This document shows positions 1 to 5,359 of a stretch of 6,873 bases of DNA, piece by piece. Position 1 is the stretch's first letter. Each line of letters begins with the position of its first letter. The DNA lies in contig JAFARV010000635.1 in the NCBI GenBank assembly GCA_019245255.1, forward strand, positions 1-6,873, written 5' to 3'. The notes under the pieces were generated by a model. It was not told the DNA's origin. It saw nothing but the letters and a program-made list of their open reading frames with translations, and ran no database searches. The translations under genes were made by a program, and so were the position numbers. This DNA comes from Acidobacteriaceae bacterium (GTDB lineage: Bacteria; Acidobacteriota; Terriglobia; Bryobacterales; Bryobacteraceae).

Positions 1-67
1 CGGATTGACCTAAGCCGGTCTGAGAAAAACCACTTATAGCTAGCAGTGCAACAACGATAGTTTTCAT
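1..67 (-). CDS. Probable secreted or lipid-exported protein, N-terminal fragment only (cut by the left edge)
   Basis: Reading the minus strand from an ATG at 67-65 gives 22 complete codons that run off the window. The peptide begins MKTIVVALLAISGFSQTG and continues LGQS. This has the shape of a Sec signal peptide: a lysine at position 2, a hydrophobic stretch at residues 4-11, then a small/polar region with a possible cleavage site around LGQ-S. There is no cysteine in the visible part, so a lipoprotein is not indicated. The start is supported by a Shine-Dalgarno-like AAGGG (plus-strand 74-78) six bases upstream, lying inside the last codons of rtcB. The rtcB stop is only two bases before this ATG, so the gene is very likely co-transcribed and translationally coupled with rtcB. 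The mature protein is outside the window, so its function is unknown. Confidence 0.6.
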   Translation of the reverse strand, partial: MKTIVVALLAISGFSQTGLGQS

Positions 68-69
68 AT

Positions 70-1506
70 TTAACCCTTGATCACGGCCATGGGCCGCAGA
101 CGAGCCACTTTCTTCGCGAGTCCTGCATTATGGACGACTTCAATCACTTCATCTACATCCTTGTAGGCTTCGGGGAGCTCCTCGAGGATACCGTCGCGCG
201 ACTCACTGCGAACCAAAATTCCGATCTCCTCCAGTTTGCGCTGCTCGTCGCGCGAGTTTTTGCCCTTCTTCACCGCGGTCCTACTTAGAAGCCTTCCGGC
301 TCCGTGACAAACGCTACCAAAAGTTTCCTCCATCGCGCGCGGTTCGCCCACCAGAACCCATGATGCCGTACCCATGCTTCCGGGTACAAATACCGGCTGC
401 CCAACGTGCCGATATTGGTCAGGAATCTCGGCATTACCGGGCGCGAAGGCCCGTGTGGCGCCCTTACGGTGAACTAACAGCTGATGTCTGCGACCGTCAA
501 TCTCATATACCTCGCGTTTCGCTATGTTGTGGCAGACATCGTAAATCAAATCCAGACGTGTATCAGCGCCAAAGACTTTCCGGAACGAGTCGCGGAGAAA
601 ATGGAGAATGGCCTGCCGATTCGCCCAGGCAAAGTTTGCCGCGGCTGCCATTGCGCCAAGATACGACCGACCCTCCTCCGATTGGGAGGGAGCACAAGCT
701 AACTGCCGGTCTGGGAGAACGATACCGTACTTAGGCATTACGTCATTCATCAGCGCAACATAGTCCGTGCAAACCTGATGTCCCAAACCGCGGGAACCGG
801 AATGGATCAGTATCACCACATCGCCGGAACTCATGCCCATGGCCGCAGCTGCGGTTGCGTGGTGTATCTGTTCGACATACTGAACCTCGAGAAAGTGATT
901 ACCGCTTCCGAGCGTTCCGATTTGAGGCTCCCCGCGTTCTTTGGCACGATCAGATACCTTTTCCGGGAGGGCATGCGCCAATGCGCCTCCGGCTTCGGCA
1001 AACTCCGCATCACGAGGTTCTCCATAACCTTCGTCCACCATCCAGCGGGCACCTTGACGGAGCACTCGCTCCAGGTTCTTACGCCCGATCTTGAGCCGCC
1101 CGTCTGTTCCAGCACCGCAGGGTACGTCGCGAAAAATCTGATCGATCAGTTTCTTCAAGTTGGGGCGAACATCCGATTGCTTCAGGTTAGACCGGACCAG
1201 GCGGACACCGCAGTTAATGTCGAAGCCGACTCCCCCGGGCGAAACGACACCTTCCGTGTAATCGGTTGCCGCCACTCCACCAATCGGAAATCCGTAGCCC
1301 TGGTGAATATCCGGCATGGCGAGACTTGGCCCCAAGATACCTGGGAGGGTAGCTACATTCATTGCCTGAACTAAGGATTGATCGCGCCGAATCTGGTTAA
1401 TGAGGCGTTCGCTTGCGTACACTATTACGTCAGTTCGCATGTCCGGACGCACGTTGCGTGCAATCCGGCACCGGTACGCATCTACCTGTTGCAGCTCTAT
1501 CTCCAT
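70..1506 (-). CDS. rtcB: RNA-splicing ligase RtcB (GTP- and Mn2+-dependent 3'-phosphate/5'-OH RNA ligase)
   Basis: RtcB joins RNA 3'-phosphate (or 2',3'-cyclic phosphate) ends to 5'-OH ends through a guanylated histidine and an RNA(3')pp(5')G intermediate. In bacteria it repairs cleaved tRNA or rRNA. The 478-residue length matches the family (about 480). All metal and nucleotide ligands known from the Pyrococcus enzyme have clear equivalents: Cys99 in FDINCGVR, His204 in GSGNHFLE, His235 in ILIHSGSRG, His326 in YDVCHN, and His401 in VCHGAG, the predicted guanylation site. The PDIHQGYGFPIGG block (residues 65-77) and the C-terminal VVHNAGLAKKVARLRP block are also typical. The start lies three bases after the archease stop. 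The nearest GAGG is about 20 bases upstream, too far for a normal ribosome site, so translation probably depends on coupling to archease. No break or missing residue was seen. I do not see RtcA or an RtcR-type regulator here. Confidence 0.97.
   Translation of the reverse strand: MEIELQQVDAYRCRIARNVRPDMRTDVIVYASERLINQIRRDQSLVQAMNVATLPGILGPSLAMPDIHQGYGFPIGGVAATDYTEGVVSPGGVGFDINCGVRLVRSNLKQSDVRPNLKKLIDQIFRDVPCGAGTDGRLKIGRKNLERVLRQGARWMVDEGYGEPRDAEFAEAGGALAHALPEKVSDRAKERGEPQIGTLGSGNHFLEVQYVEQIHHATAAAAMGMSSGDVVILIHSGSRGLGHQVCTDYVALMNDVMPKYGIVLPDRQLACAPSQSEEGRSYLGAMAAAANFAWANRQAILHFLRDSFRKVFGADTRLDLIYDVCHNIAKREVYEIDGRRHQLLVHRKGATRAFAPGNAEIPDQYRHVGQPVFVPGSMGTASWVLVGEPRAMEETFGSVCHGAGRLLSRTAVKKGKNSRDEQRKLEEIGILVRSESRDGILEELPEAYKDVDEVIEVVHNAGLAKKVARLRPMAVIKG
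74..78 (-). promoter_or_regulatory. Ribosome binding site for the secreted-protein gene, inside the 3' end of rtcB
   Basis: The minus strand reads AAGGG, then six bases (TTAAAT), then the ATG at 67. This good spacing is the main reason to accept the truncated signal-peptide ORF as a real gene despite its short visible length. Confidence 0.55.
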
Positions 1507-1509
1507 AGC

Positions 1510-1935
1510 TTAGACATCTACATAGACCTCTGCCGTCCACTTACTGTCTTCATTGGCGATCCGAAGCTGATGGTAAGTGACACCCTTGACGACGACACCA
1601 GATCCGTGCCGGCCGGAAGACCTTGGTTCGCCCGCCGCCGTAGCGCGTATCTCATGATCATCCGGAAATCCGACGTGGAAATTGTGCAATGCGAGGCGCC
1701 TTGAGTCGACCCAATACAGAACCTCATTGAGCCAGTTAACAAGCAACGAGGCAAGATCTCGCCCCGATGCACGCAGTTCGATTTGCTGAGAATCTATGAT
1801 GTTTGTTGGATCGAGAATAAGAGAGACTAATGCCACGGCCGAGGTTGCGAATAAAGCTTCAAGTGAGCCGGCGGTCGCCCGGAATCCGATATCGGCCGGG
1901 TGGTCCAACAGTTCAAAATGAGAATCTGCGCTCAT
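1510..1935 (-). CDS. Archease, activator of RtcB
   Basis: Archease is a small metal-binding protein that speeds RtcB guanylation and allows multiple turnover. The 141-residue product has the family signature near the N-terminus (LLDHPADIGF, residues 9-18, with Asp11 and Asp15), the VTYHQL block near the C-terminus (residues 119-124, with His122), and the terminal VYVDV with Asp140. The acidic residues at both ends are the expected metal ligands. It lies directly upstream of rtcB with a three-base gap, the usual archease-rtcB arrangement. The ATG at 1935 is preceded immediately by an in-frame TAA, so no upstream start is possible. No good ribosome site lies at normal distance; the nearest purine run (AAAAAGGCGG) is about 18 bases away. 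The gene is divergent from dtd with only 32 bases between the two starts, so at least one of their promoters must lie inside the neighbour's coding sequence. Confidence 0.93.
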   Translation of the reverse strand: MSADSHFELLDHPADIGFRATAGSLEALFATSAVALVSLILDPTNIIDSQQIELRASGRDLASLLVNWLNEVLYWVDSRRLALHNFHVGFPDDHEIRATAAGEPRSSGRHGSGVVVKGVTYHQLRIANEDSKWTAEVYVDV

Positions 1936-1966
1936 TTACACTGAGCAACACCGCCTTTTTACTCAT
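1913..1966 (-). other. Possible 17-codon leader ORF overlapping the archease start
   Basis: An ATG at 1966 on the minus strand opens a 17-codon frame (MSKKAVLLSVNERRFSF, stop TGA at 1915-1913). It overlaps the first codons of archease in another frame. It crosses the archease ATG and stops about 20 bases inside, so ribosomes ending here could reinitiate on archease, which lacks a clear ribosome site of its own. A frame this short easily arises by chance and shows no recognisable homology, so this is only a candidate. Confidence 0.15.
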
Positions 1967-1967
1967 T

Positions 1968-2411
1968 ATGCGCGCACTGGTCCAAAGAGTATCCGAAGCG
2001 AATGTGACAGTCTCGGGGCAGGTAATAGGAGAAATTGGTGTGGGCCTGGTGGTTTTTGTCGGGATTGGACGTAACGACAAACGTGATGAGGCAGAGTATT
2101 TGGCCCAAAGAATAGCTCGGTTGCGAGTATTCCCGGATCAGGACGGGAAGATGAACCGCAGCCTGTTGGAGATCGGAGGAGGCATGCTGATCGTATCGCA
2201 ATTTACACTTTACGGGGACACTAAGAAGGGAAACCGGCCCTCATACACGGCGGCTGCTATCCCGGAAGTCGCCAAAGATGTATACAATTTCTTCATAAAT
2301 GCCTGCAGACAAACCGGACTGTTGGTCGCGACGGGGGAGTTTCAGGCGAATATGCAGGTGCGGTTGATCAACGACGGACCTGTAACTTTACTGTTGTCTA
2401 CCGAATCTTAG
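1968..2411 (+). CDS. dtd: D-aminoacyl-tRNA deacylase (DTD)
   Basis: DTD hydrolyses D-aminoacyl-tRNAs (and glycine mischarged on tRNA-Ala) in the cytosol, keeping D-amino acids out of proteins. The 147-residue product has the standard length. It starts with the family's conserved MRALVQRVSEA, which fixes the start at 1968; the frame is open upstream but that part is the archease antisense. The active-site elements are present: SQFTLYGDT (residues 77-85) and the Gly-cisPro loop NDGPVT (135-140), plus KGNRPSY (87-93). The usual FGA before M129 reads FQA here (Phe125-Gln126-Ala127), a mild departure. There is no Shine-Dalgarno sequence before the ATG (the upstream bases are pyrimidine-rich), so the mRNA may be leaderless or have a very short leader. 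It is divergent from archease-rtcB and precedes the 92-residue basic protein and acpS on the same strand. Confidence 0.95.
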   Translation: MRALVQRVSEANVTVSGQVIGEIGVGLVVFVGIGRNDKRDEAEYLAQRIARLRVFPDQDGKMNRSLLEIGGGMLIVSQFTLYGDTKKGNRPSYTAAAIPEVAKDVYNFFINACRQTGLLVATGEFQANMQVRLINDGPVTLLLSTES

Positions 2412-2462
2412 TGCAGAGAAATAGTAAAACAAACGATTTCGTGTTACTAACTAAATATACCT

Positions 2463-2741
2463 ATGCCAAGAACATCCGCACCCGCGAATAGAGAGATTCT
2501 CGAAGCGGCTCTCCATGGTCTCGAAACGCAGAGACAGAAGCTCGAGGAGCAGATTTCTCAGGTCCGTTCGCTCCTGGGACGTCGAGCGGGAAGACCCGCG
2601 AAGACTGCCGAATCGTCTTCTTCGGCGGGACGCGCGACAGGATCTCCTAGAAAGAGGCGTACACTGAGCGCAGAGGCTCGCAAGAGAATCGCGGCCGCGC
2701 AAAAGAAGAGGTGGGCAGCGTTTCGTAAGAGCAACGCCTGA
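2463..2741 (+). CDS. Small basic coiled-coil protein with an AT-hook-like segment, function unknown
   Basis: The 92-residue product has three parts. Residues 8-38 form a likely amphipathic or coiled-coil helix rich in Glu, Gln, Leu and Arg. Residues 39-62 are a flexible Ser/Gly/Ala linker that opens with GRRAGRPAK, which resembles the Arg-Gly-Arg-Pro core of an AT-hook (here Ala-Gly-Arg-Pro). Residues 63-90 are strongly basic: RKRRTLSAEARKRIAAAQKK, followed by Arg-Trp-Ala-Ala-Phe. This tail resembles small hypothetical proteins I associate with acidobacteria and related phyla. The overall charge and layout suggest nucleic-acid or nucleoid binding, perhaps as a dimer through the N-terminal helix, but that is inference. 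No ribosome site precedes the ATG, and the 51-base gap after dtd is AT-rich. The next gene, acpS, starts 19 bases downstream. The coding frame is supported by its structured composition rather than by a named family. Confidence 0.75.
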   Translation: MPRTSAPANREILEAALHGLETQRQKLEEQISQVRSLLGRRAGRPAKTAESSSSAGRATGSPRKRRTLSAEARKRIAAAQKKRWAAFRKSNA

Positions 2742-2760
2742 GTTTCTCTCGGGCGGCAAG

Positions 2761-3147
2761 ATGATCCTGGGGATTGGCGTCGACCTCGCCGAAGTCCCGC
2801 GCATTCGGAGAAGCATCGAGCAGTATGGAACCCGGTTCTTAAACCGCGTCTTTACGCCTGCCGAGATTGCCTATGCATCCAGTAAGGCGAACGCGGCGGA
2901 GAGATTCGCGGCGCGCTTCGCTGCCAAAGAGGCCTCGATGAAGGCAATCGGAACCGGCTGGAGCCGAGGTGTTCACTGGACGGATTTCGAGGTCAGCAAC
3001 CAGGCAGGCGGGAGGCCGTTACTGCTTCTCCATGGCGTCGCGCGCACAATCGCCGACGGGTTGGGCGTGCTAAGAACTTCGATCTCGCTTACTCACACCG
3101 CCAGCATCGCATTCGCGATAGTTATTCTTGAAGACGGCGGACATTAA
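2761..3147 (+). CDS. acpS: Holo-[acyl-carrier-protein] synthase
   Basis: AcpS transfers the 4'-phosphopantetheine arm of coenzyme A to a serine of apo-ACP, with Mg2+, making the active carrier for fatty-acid synthesis. The 128-residue size fits the trimeric AcpS class of phosphopantetheinyl transferases. The diagnostic motifs are complete: GIGVDLAEV near the N-terminus (metal ligand Asp8), and RFAAKEASMKAIGTG (residues 52-66) with Glu57 and Lys61. The closing SLTHTASIAFA (109-119) is also typical. The ATG at 2761 gives the family's normal N-terminus. The upstream bases GGGCGGCAAG offer only a weak ribosome site. It follows the 92-residue basic protein by 19 bases and probably shares its transcript. 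Downstream it converges with the phosphatidyltransferase gene. Confidence 0.95.
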   Translation: MILGIGVDLAEVPRIRRSIEQYGTRFLNRVFTPAEIAYASSKANAAERFAARFAAKEASMKAIGTGWSRGVHWTDFEVSNQAGGRPLLLLHGVARTIADGLGVLRTSISLTHTASIAFAIVILEDGGH

Positions 3148-3162
3148 CCGAATTCTTTGGTA

Positions 3163-3178
3163 GCGCTGTATTCAGCGC
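3163..3178. terminator. Small perfect hairpin in the convergent gap, possible weak bidirectional terminator
   Basis: GCGCTG, then loop TATT, then CAGCGC forms a six-base-pair perfect stem with a four-base loop. It is central in the 44-base gap between the ends of acpS (plus) and the phosphatidyltransferase (minus), where a shared terminator would be expected. Neither strand shows a clear T-run after the stem, so classical intrinsic termination is not well supported. Confidence 0.35.
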
Positions 3179-3191
3179 GATGAGGTATAAG

Positions 3192-3824
3192 CTACCGCGG
3201 CGCAGTTCCAGTGACCGGCGCGGGCCGCAGTTGTGCTTCTTCGAGCCTCTTGGCCTCCTGGTAGGTGAATATCATGCGGTGAATGACCGTGATGTTCCCA
3301 AGAACCGCTAAAACCCAAAGCACCGGCGCCATCCGGTCAAATAGCGCCCCAATGATGACAAGAACGATGCGCTCCGGCCGCTCCAGAAACCCCACCTTGC
3401 AAGTCGGAATGATGTTCTCCGCCCGCGTTCTGGTGTAGCTGATCATTACGGAAGCAGTCATGACAACAGCCGTAAGTACAACGTAAGACGGCCGGTTAAT
3501 CGTGCCGTAGTAGACCAGGAGACCAACCAGCAAGCCTAAATCGGAGTAGCGGTCCAGTACTGAATCGAAGAACGCTCCGAAGCGCGTGACGCGGTTTGTC
3601 TCGCGAGCCACCCTCCCATCGACCATGTCAAATAGTCCGGCAAAGATAATGACGCAACCCGCCGTTCGAAACTGACCGAACGCGAGAAACGCGGCCGCGA
3701 TCATATTGACCACTAAGCCCAGAAACGTAAGTACATTCGGGTTGATCTTCGAGAGCGCAAGTGCCCGAACAATCAGCCGGATGAGCTTGTTTGCGCCAAT
3801 CCCGATCGCCCGAGTGTAAGTCAT
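3192..3824 (-). CDS. CDP-alcohol phosphatidyltransferase, inositol-phosphate/phosphatidylglycerophosphate synthase-like
   Basis: This is an integral membrane enzyme of phospholipid synthesis that moves a diacylglycerol phosphate from CDP-diacylglycerol to an alcohol acceptor. The 210-residue product carries the full family motif D-x2-DG-x2-AR-x8-G-x3-D-x3-D: Asp66, Asp69, Gly70, Ala73, Arg74, Gly83, Asp87 and Asp91. These bind the metals and the CDP group. Hydrophobic segments at about 31-50, 54-66, 93-106, 114-130, 152-165 and 167-183 are consistent with the six-helix fold. SYTRTRAE (129-136) and ERPERIVLV (148-156) resemble the inositol-phosphate-using branch (mycobacterial PgsA1/archaeal AIP synthase type), but acceptor choice cannot be decided by eye, so no gene symbol is given. 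A strong ribosome site, GAAGGAG (plus-strand 3830-3836), lies five bases before the ATG. The greA stop is only 16 bases upstream, so the two form an operon. Confidence 0.9.
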   Translation of the reverse strand: MTYTRAIGIGANKLIRLIVRALALSKINPNVLTFLGLVVNMIAAAFLAFGQFRTAGCVIIFAGLFDMVDGRVARETNRVTRFGAFFDSVLDRYSDLGLLVGLLVYYGTINRPSYVVLTAVVMTASVMISYTRTRAENIIPTCKVGFLERPERIVLVIIGALFDRMAPVLWVLAVLGNITVIHRMIFTYQEAKRLEEAQLRPAPVTGTAPR

Positions 3825-3829
3825 CCGCG

Positions 3830-3836
3830 CTCCTTC
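3830..3836 (-). promoter_or_regulatory. Strong Shine-Dalgarno site for the phosphatidyltransferase
   Basis: GAAGGAG on the minus strand sits five bases before the ATG at 3824 and confirms that start. It is the best ribosome site in the window; several other genes here have none recognisable. Confidence 0.7.
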
Positions 3837-3840
3837 ACGA

Positions 3841-4305
3841 TCATAGATCGTGCATGGTGGTTAATTTGAGGATCTCCATCTCCCGAACACCTCCCGGGAT
3901 CTGGATTTTGACTGTATCGCCGACACGCTTGCCTAAGAGACCTCGGCCTATGGGAGAACTGGTCGAGATTTTACCGTTTGCGACGTCGGCTTCCTCGCTA
4001 GTGACCAGATTATAGGTTTGTTCCTCATCTTTACCGACGTCCAGAACGGTTACCTGGGAGCCCAAACCGACCCGGTCGCGCGGGATCTTCGAGAGGTCTA
4101 TCATTGAGAACTCACGAAGACGGGCCTGGAGGTGCCCCAAGCGTGCGTTTACATACCCCTGCCGCTCCTTGGCGGCATGATACTCCGCGTTCTCACTGAG
4201 GTCGCCATGCGCACGCGCCTTGAGGATCTCTTTCGGCAATTCGTTACGCAGCTCGTACTCGAGTGCCGCAATCTCCTCCTGAAGCTTCTTCTTCAAATCC
4301 TCCAT
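3841..4305 (-). CDS. greA: Transcription elongation factor GreA
   Basis: GreA enters the secondary channel of backtracked RNA polymerase and stimulates cleavage of the transcript 3' end. The 154-residue product has the usual two-domain layout. An N-terminal antiparallel coiled coil (about residues 1-72) carries the catalytic tip in GDLSENAEY (34-42), with Asp35 and Glu38 as expected acidic residues. A C-terminal FKBP-like domain follows (about 80-154), with the signature STSSPIGRGLLGKRVGD (114-130). A GGAG ribosome site (plus-strand 4313-4316) seven bases before the ATG supports the start, and an upstream ATG in the same stretch hits a stop two codons later. It is the first gene of a two-gene minus-strand operon with the phosphatidyltransferase and is divergent from the 82-residue Tudor-like gene. 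The basic-patch variants that separate GreB or inhibitory paralogues cannot be judged by eye; the standard GreA tip favours a normal factor. Confidence 0.95.
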   Translation of the reverse strand: MEDLKKKLQEEIAALEYELRNELPKEILKARAHGDLSENAEYHAAKERQGYVNARLGHLQARLREFSMIDLSKIPRDRVGLGSQVTVLDVGKDEEQTYNLVTSEEADVANGKISTSSPIGRGLLGKRVGDTVKIQIPGGVREMEILKLTTMHDL

Positions 4306-4421
4306 GCGCTTACTCCATTATATGGAACCACTTATGATCGGAAAGCCCAGCCGGCACCGGGGTTGCTCGACACGAGATAAGTCAAATTGTTACAATCACC
4401 TATAGAGGATTCGACACAGCC
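4306..4421. promoter_or_regulatory. Divergent promoter region between greA and the Tudor-like protein/purQL operon
   Basis: This 116-base gap must hold start signals for both directions. The plus-strand promoter is the clearer one (see 4367-4396). On the minus strand a perfect TATAAT lies at 4322-4317, but it overlaps the greA ribosome site so closely that a start set by it would leave GGAG outside the mRNA. The greA promoter is therefore not assigned. Confidence 0.6.
4367..4396 (+). promoter_or_regulatory. Predicted sigma70-type promoter for the 4422-purQ-purL operon
   Basis: TCGACA (4367-4372, one mismatch to TTGACA) is followed after 18 bases by TACAAT (4391-4396, one mismatch to TATAAT). 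TG at 4388-4389 makes an extended -10 element; position 4388 is T and 4389 is G. Transcription would start near 4403, about 19 bases before the ATG at 4422, with a purine-rich AGAGGA in the leader as a loosely spaced ribosome site. The -35 lies in the inverted repeat CTCG-ACA-CGAG (4366-4376) and the -10 in ATTGT-T-ACAAT (4386-4396), whose centres are 20 bases apart. This could mark a repressor site, but such short repeats may be chance. Confidence 0.5.
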
Positions 4422-4670
4422 ATGGCCAGCAAACCGGCGTTCGCCCAGGGTGCGCAAGTGGAGCACACAAAATTCGGTCTCGGTTCGGTGCTTTCATGCA
4501 CTGACGATTACATCGTAATTAAATTCGACGACCATGGCGAGAAGAAGTTTGTCACTTCTATCGTTCTCCCGGCGCTGAAGAAGAGCGATCGTCAGCCGCC
4601 AGCTGAGAAGAAGCGGGCTACCCGGAAGAAGGCCGCTCCTGCCCCGGCGACCTCAGGCGCAGCGGGCTGA
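4422..4670 (+). CDS. Small Tudor-like (UvrD/PcrA C-terminus-like) protein with a basic tail, function unknown
   Basis: The first 55 residues resemble the SH3/Tudor-like domain found at the C-terminus of UvrD/PcrA helicases, where it contacts RNA polymerase and nucleic acid. The visible pattern is G10-x2-V-x-H15-x3-FG19-x-G21-x-V23, then a turn and the strand YIVIKFDDHGEKKF (30-43), then LPALKK (49-54). The remaining part (about 55-82) is a disordered Lys/Ala/Pro-rich tail with EKKRATRKKAAPAPA. Here the domain stands alone, with no helicase in the window. The gene follows a good promoter and ends five bases before purQ, so it leads the purine operon. It has the length of PurS (about 80 residues) and a position where purS often sits, but its sequence does not look like PurS. 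Binding to RNA polymerase or RNA is a reasonable guess, not shown. Confidence 0.8.
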   Translation: MASKPAFAQGAQVEHTKFGLGSVLSCTDDYIVIKFDDHGEKKFVTSIVLPALKKSDRQPPAEKKRATRKKAAPAPATSGAAG

Positions 4671-4675
4671 CAGGC

Positions 4676-5359
4676 ATGAAAGTCGGCGTAGTCGTCTTCC
4701 CTGGAAGTAACTGCGACCACGACGCCTGGTATGCGATCTCTGAAAACCTGCAGGAAACCGCTGAATTTATCTGGCATGATTCCCGATCGCTCGGCAATGT
4801 GGATGCCGTAATTCTCCCGGGCGGATTTTCGTACGGCGACTATCTTCGTTGCGGTGCTATCGCTAAGTTCTCGCCGGTGATGGATGCTGTGAAGCGTTTC
4901 GCGAAAGACGGCGGTCCCGTTCTTGGGCTTTGCAACGGTTTCCAGATACTTACGGAGGCGGGCCTCCTACCGGGCGCGCTAGTCCGAAATCGCGAACTAA
5001 AGTACGTTTGCCGGACTATCCGACTGGAAGTGGTCAGTGCAGACACGCCGTTTACTCACCAGGCCCGAAAGGGACAGATCCTCAGAATCCCGGTGGCGCA
5101 CGGCGAGGGCTGCTATGTTGCTGACGAATATACGCTAGACGCATTAGAGCGCGAAGATCAAGTCGTATTCCGTTACCTGGATAATTGCAACGGATCGATG
5201 CGTGATATTGCCGGCATCGTCAACGCCGAACGCAATGTAATGGGTATGATGCCGCATCCGGAGCGAGCTTCCGATCGCCTGATGGGGAATACGGACGGGC
5301 TTGTAATTCTTAGTTCTCTACTTACTGCGCCCTCCCTGGTTCGAACCACACGATCATGA
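4676..5359 (+). CDS. purQ: Phosphoribosylformylglycinamidine synthase, glutaminase subunit PurQ
   Basis: PurQ is the class I glutamine amidotransferase subunit of FGAM synthase. It releases ammonia from glutamine and passes it to PurL for the fourth step of purine synthesis. The 227-residue length is normal. The start MKVGVVVFPGSNCDHD is the family N-terminus. The nucleophile is Cys86 in GLCNGFQ, and the rest of the triad is His194 and Glu196 in MMPHPER. GGFSYGDYLRCGAIA (49-63) is the usual PurQ block. The start lies five bases after the stop of the Tudor-like gene, with only a weak ribosome site. Its stop overlaps the purL start as ATGA. In organisms with small PurL, PurQ works with PurL and a third subunit, PurS, which is not found in this window. 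Confidence 0.97.
   Translation: MKVGVVVFPGSNCDHDAWYAISENLQETAEFIWHDSRSLGNVDAVILPGGFSYGDYLRCGAIAKFSPVMDAVKRFAKDGGPVLGLCNGFQILTEAGLLPGALVRNRELKYVCRTIRLEVVSADTPFTHQARKGQILRIPVAHGEGCYVADEYTLDALEREDQVVFRYLDNCNGSMRDIAGIVNAERNVMGMMPHPERASDRLMGNTDGLVILSSLLTAPSLVRTTRS

Noticed and set aside
360..1374. Long plus-strand frames (360-734, 484-702, 778-1374, 855-1094)
   Set aside because: They lie antisense to rtcB, which has all its conserved residues. Their products show no family pattern.
1935..1963. Possible dtd promoter TTTACA-17-TTTACT
   Set aside because: The second box matches only four of six bases and the start would fall inside the coding region.
1830..1967. Upstream extension of dtd by 46 codons
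   Set aside because: The extension is antisense to archease, and DTD proteins begin at the MRALVQRV start at 1968.
4317..4322. Perfect TATAAT on the minus strand just before greA
   Set aside because: A start about seven bases downstream would leave the GGAG ribosome site outside the mRNA, and no -35 box lies at the right distance.
4422..4670. Identification of the 82-residue protein as PurS
   Set aside because: Length and position fit, but the sequence has the Gly/His/Phe-Gly pattern of a Tudor-like domain and a basic tail, not the PurS ferredoxin-like pattern.
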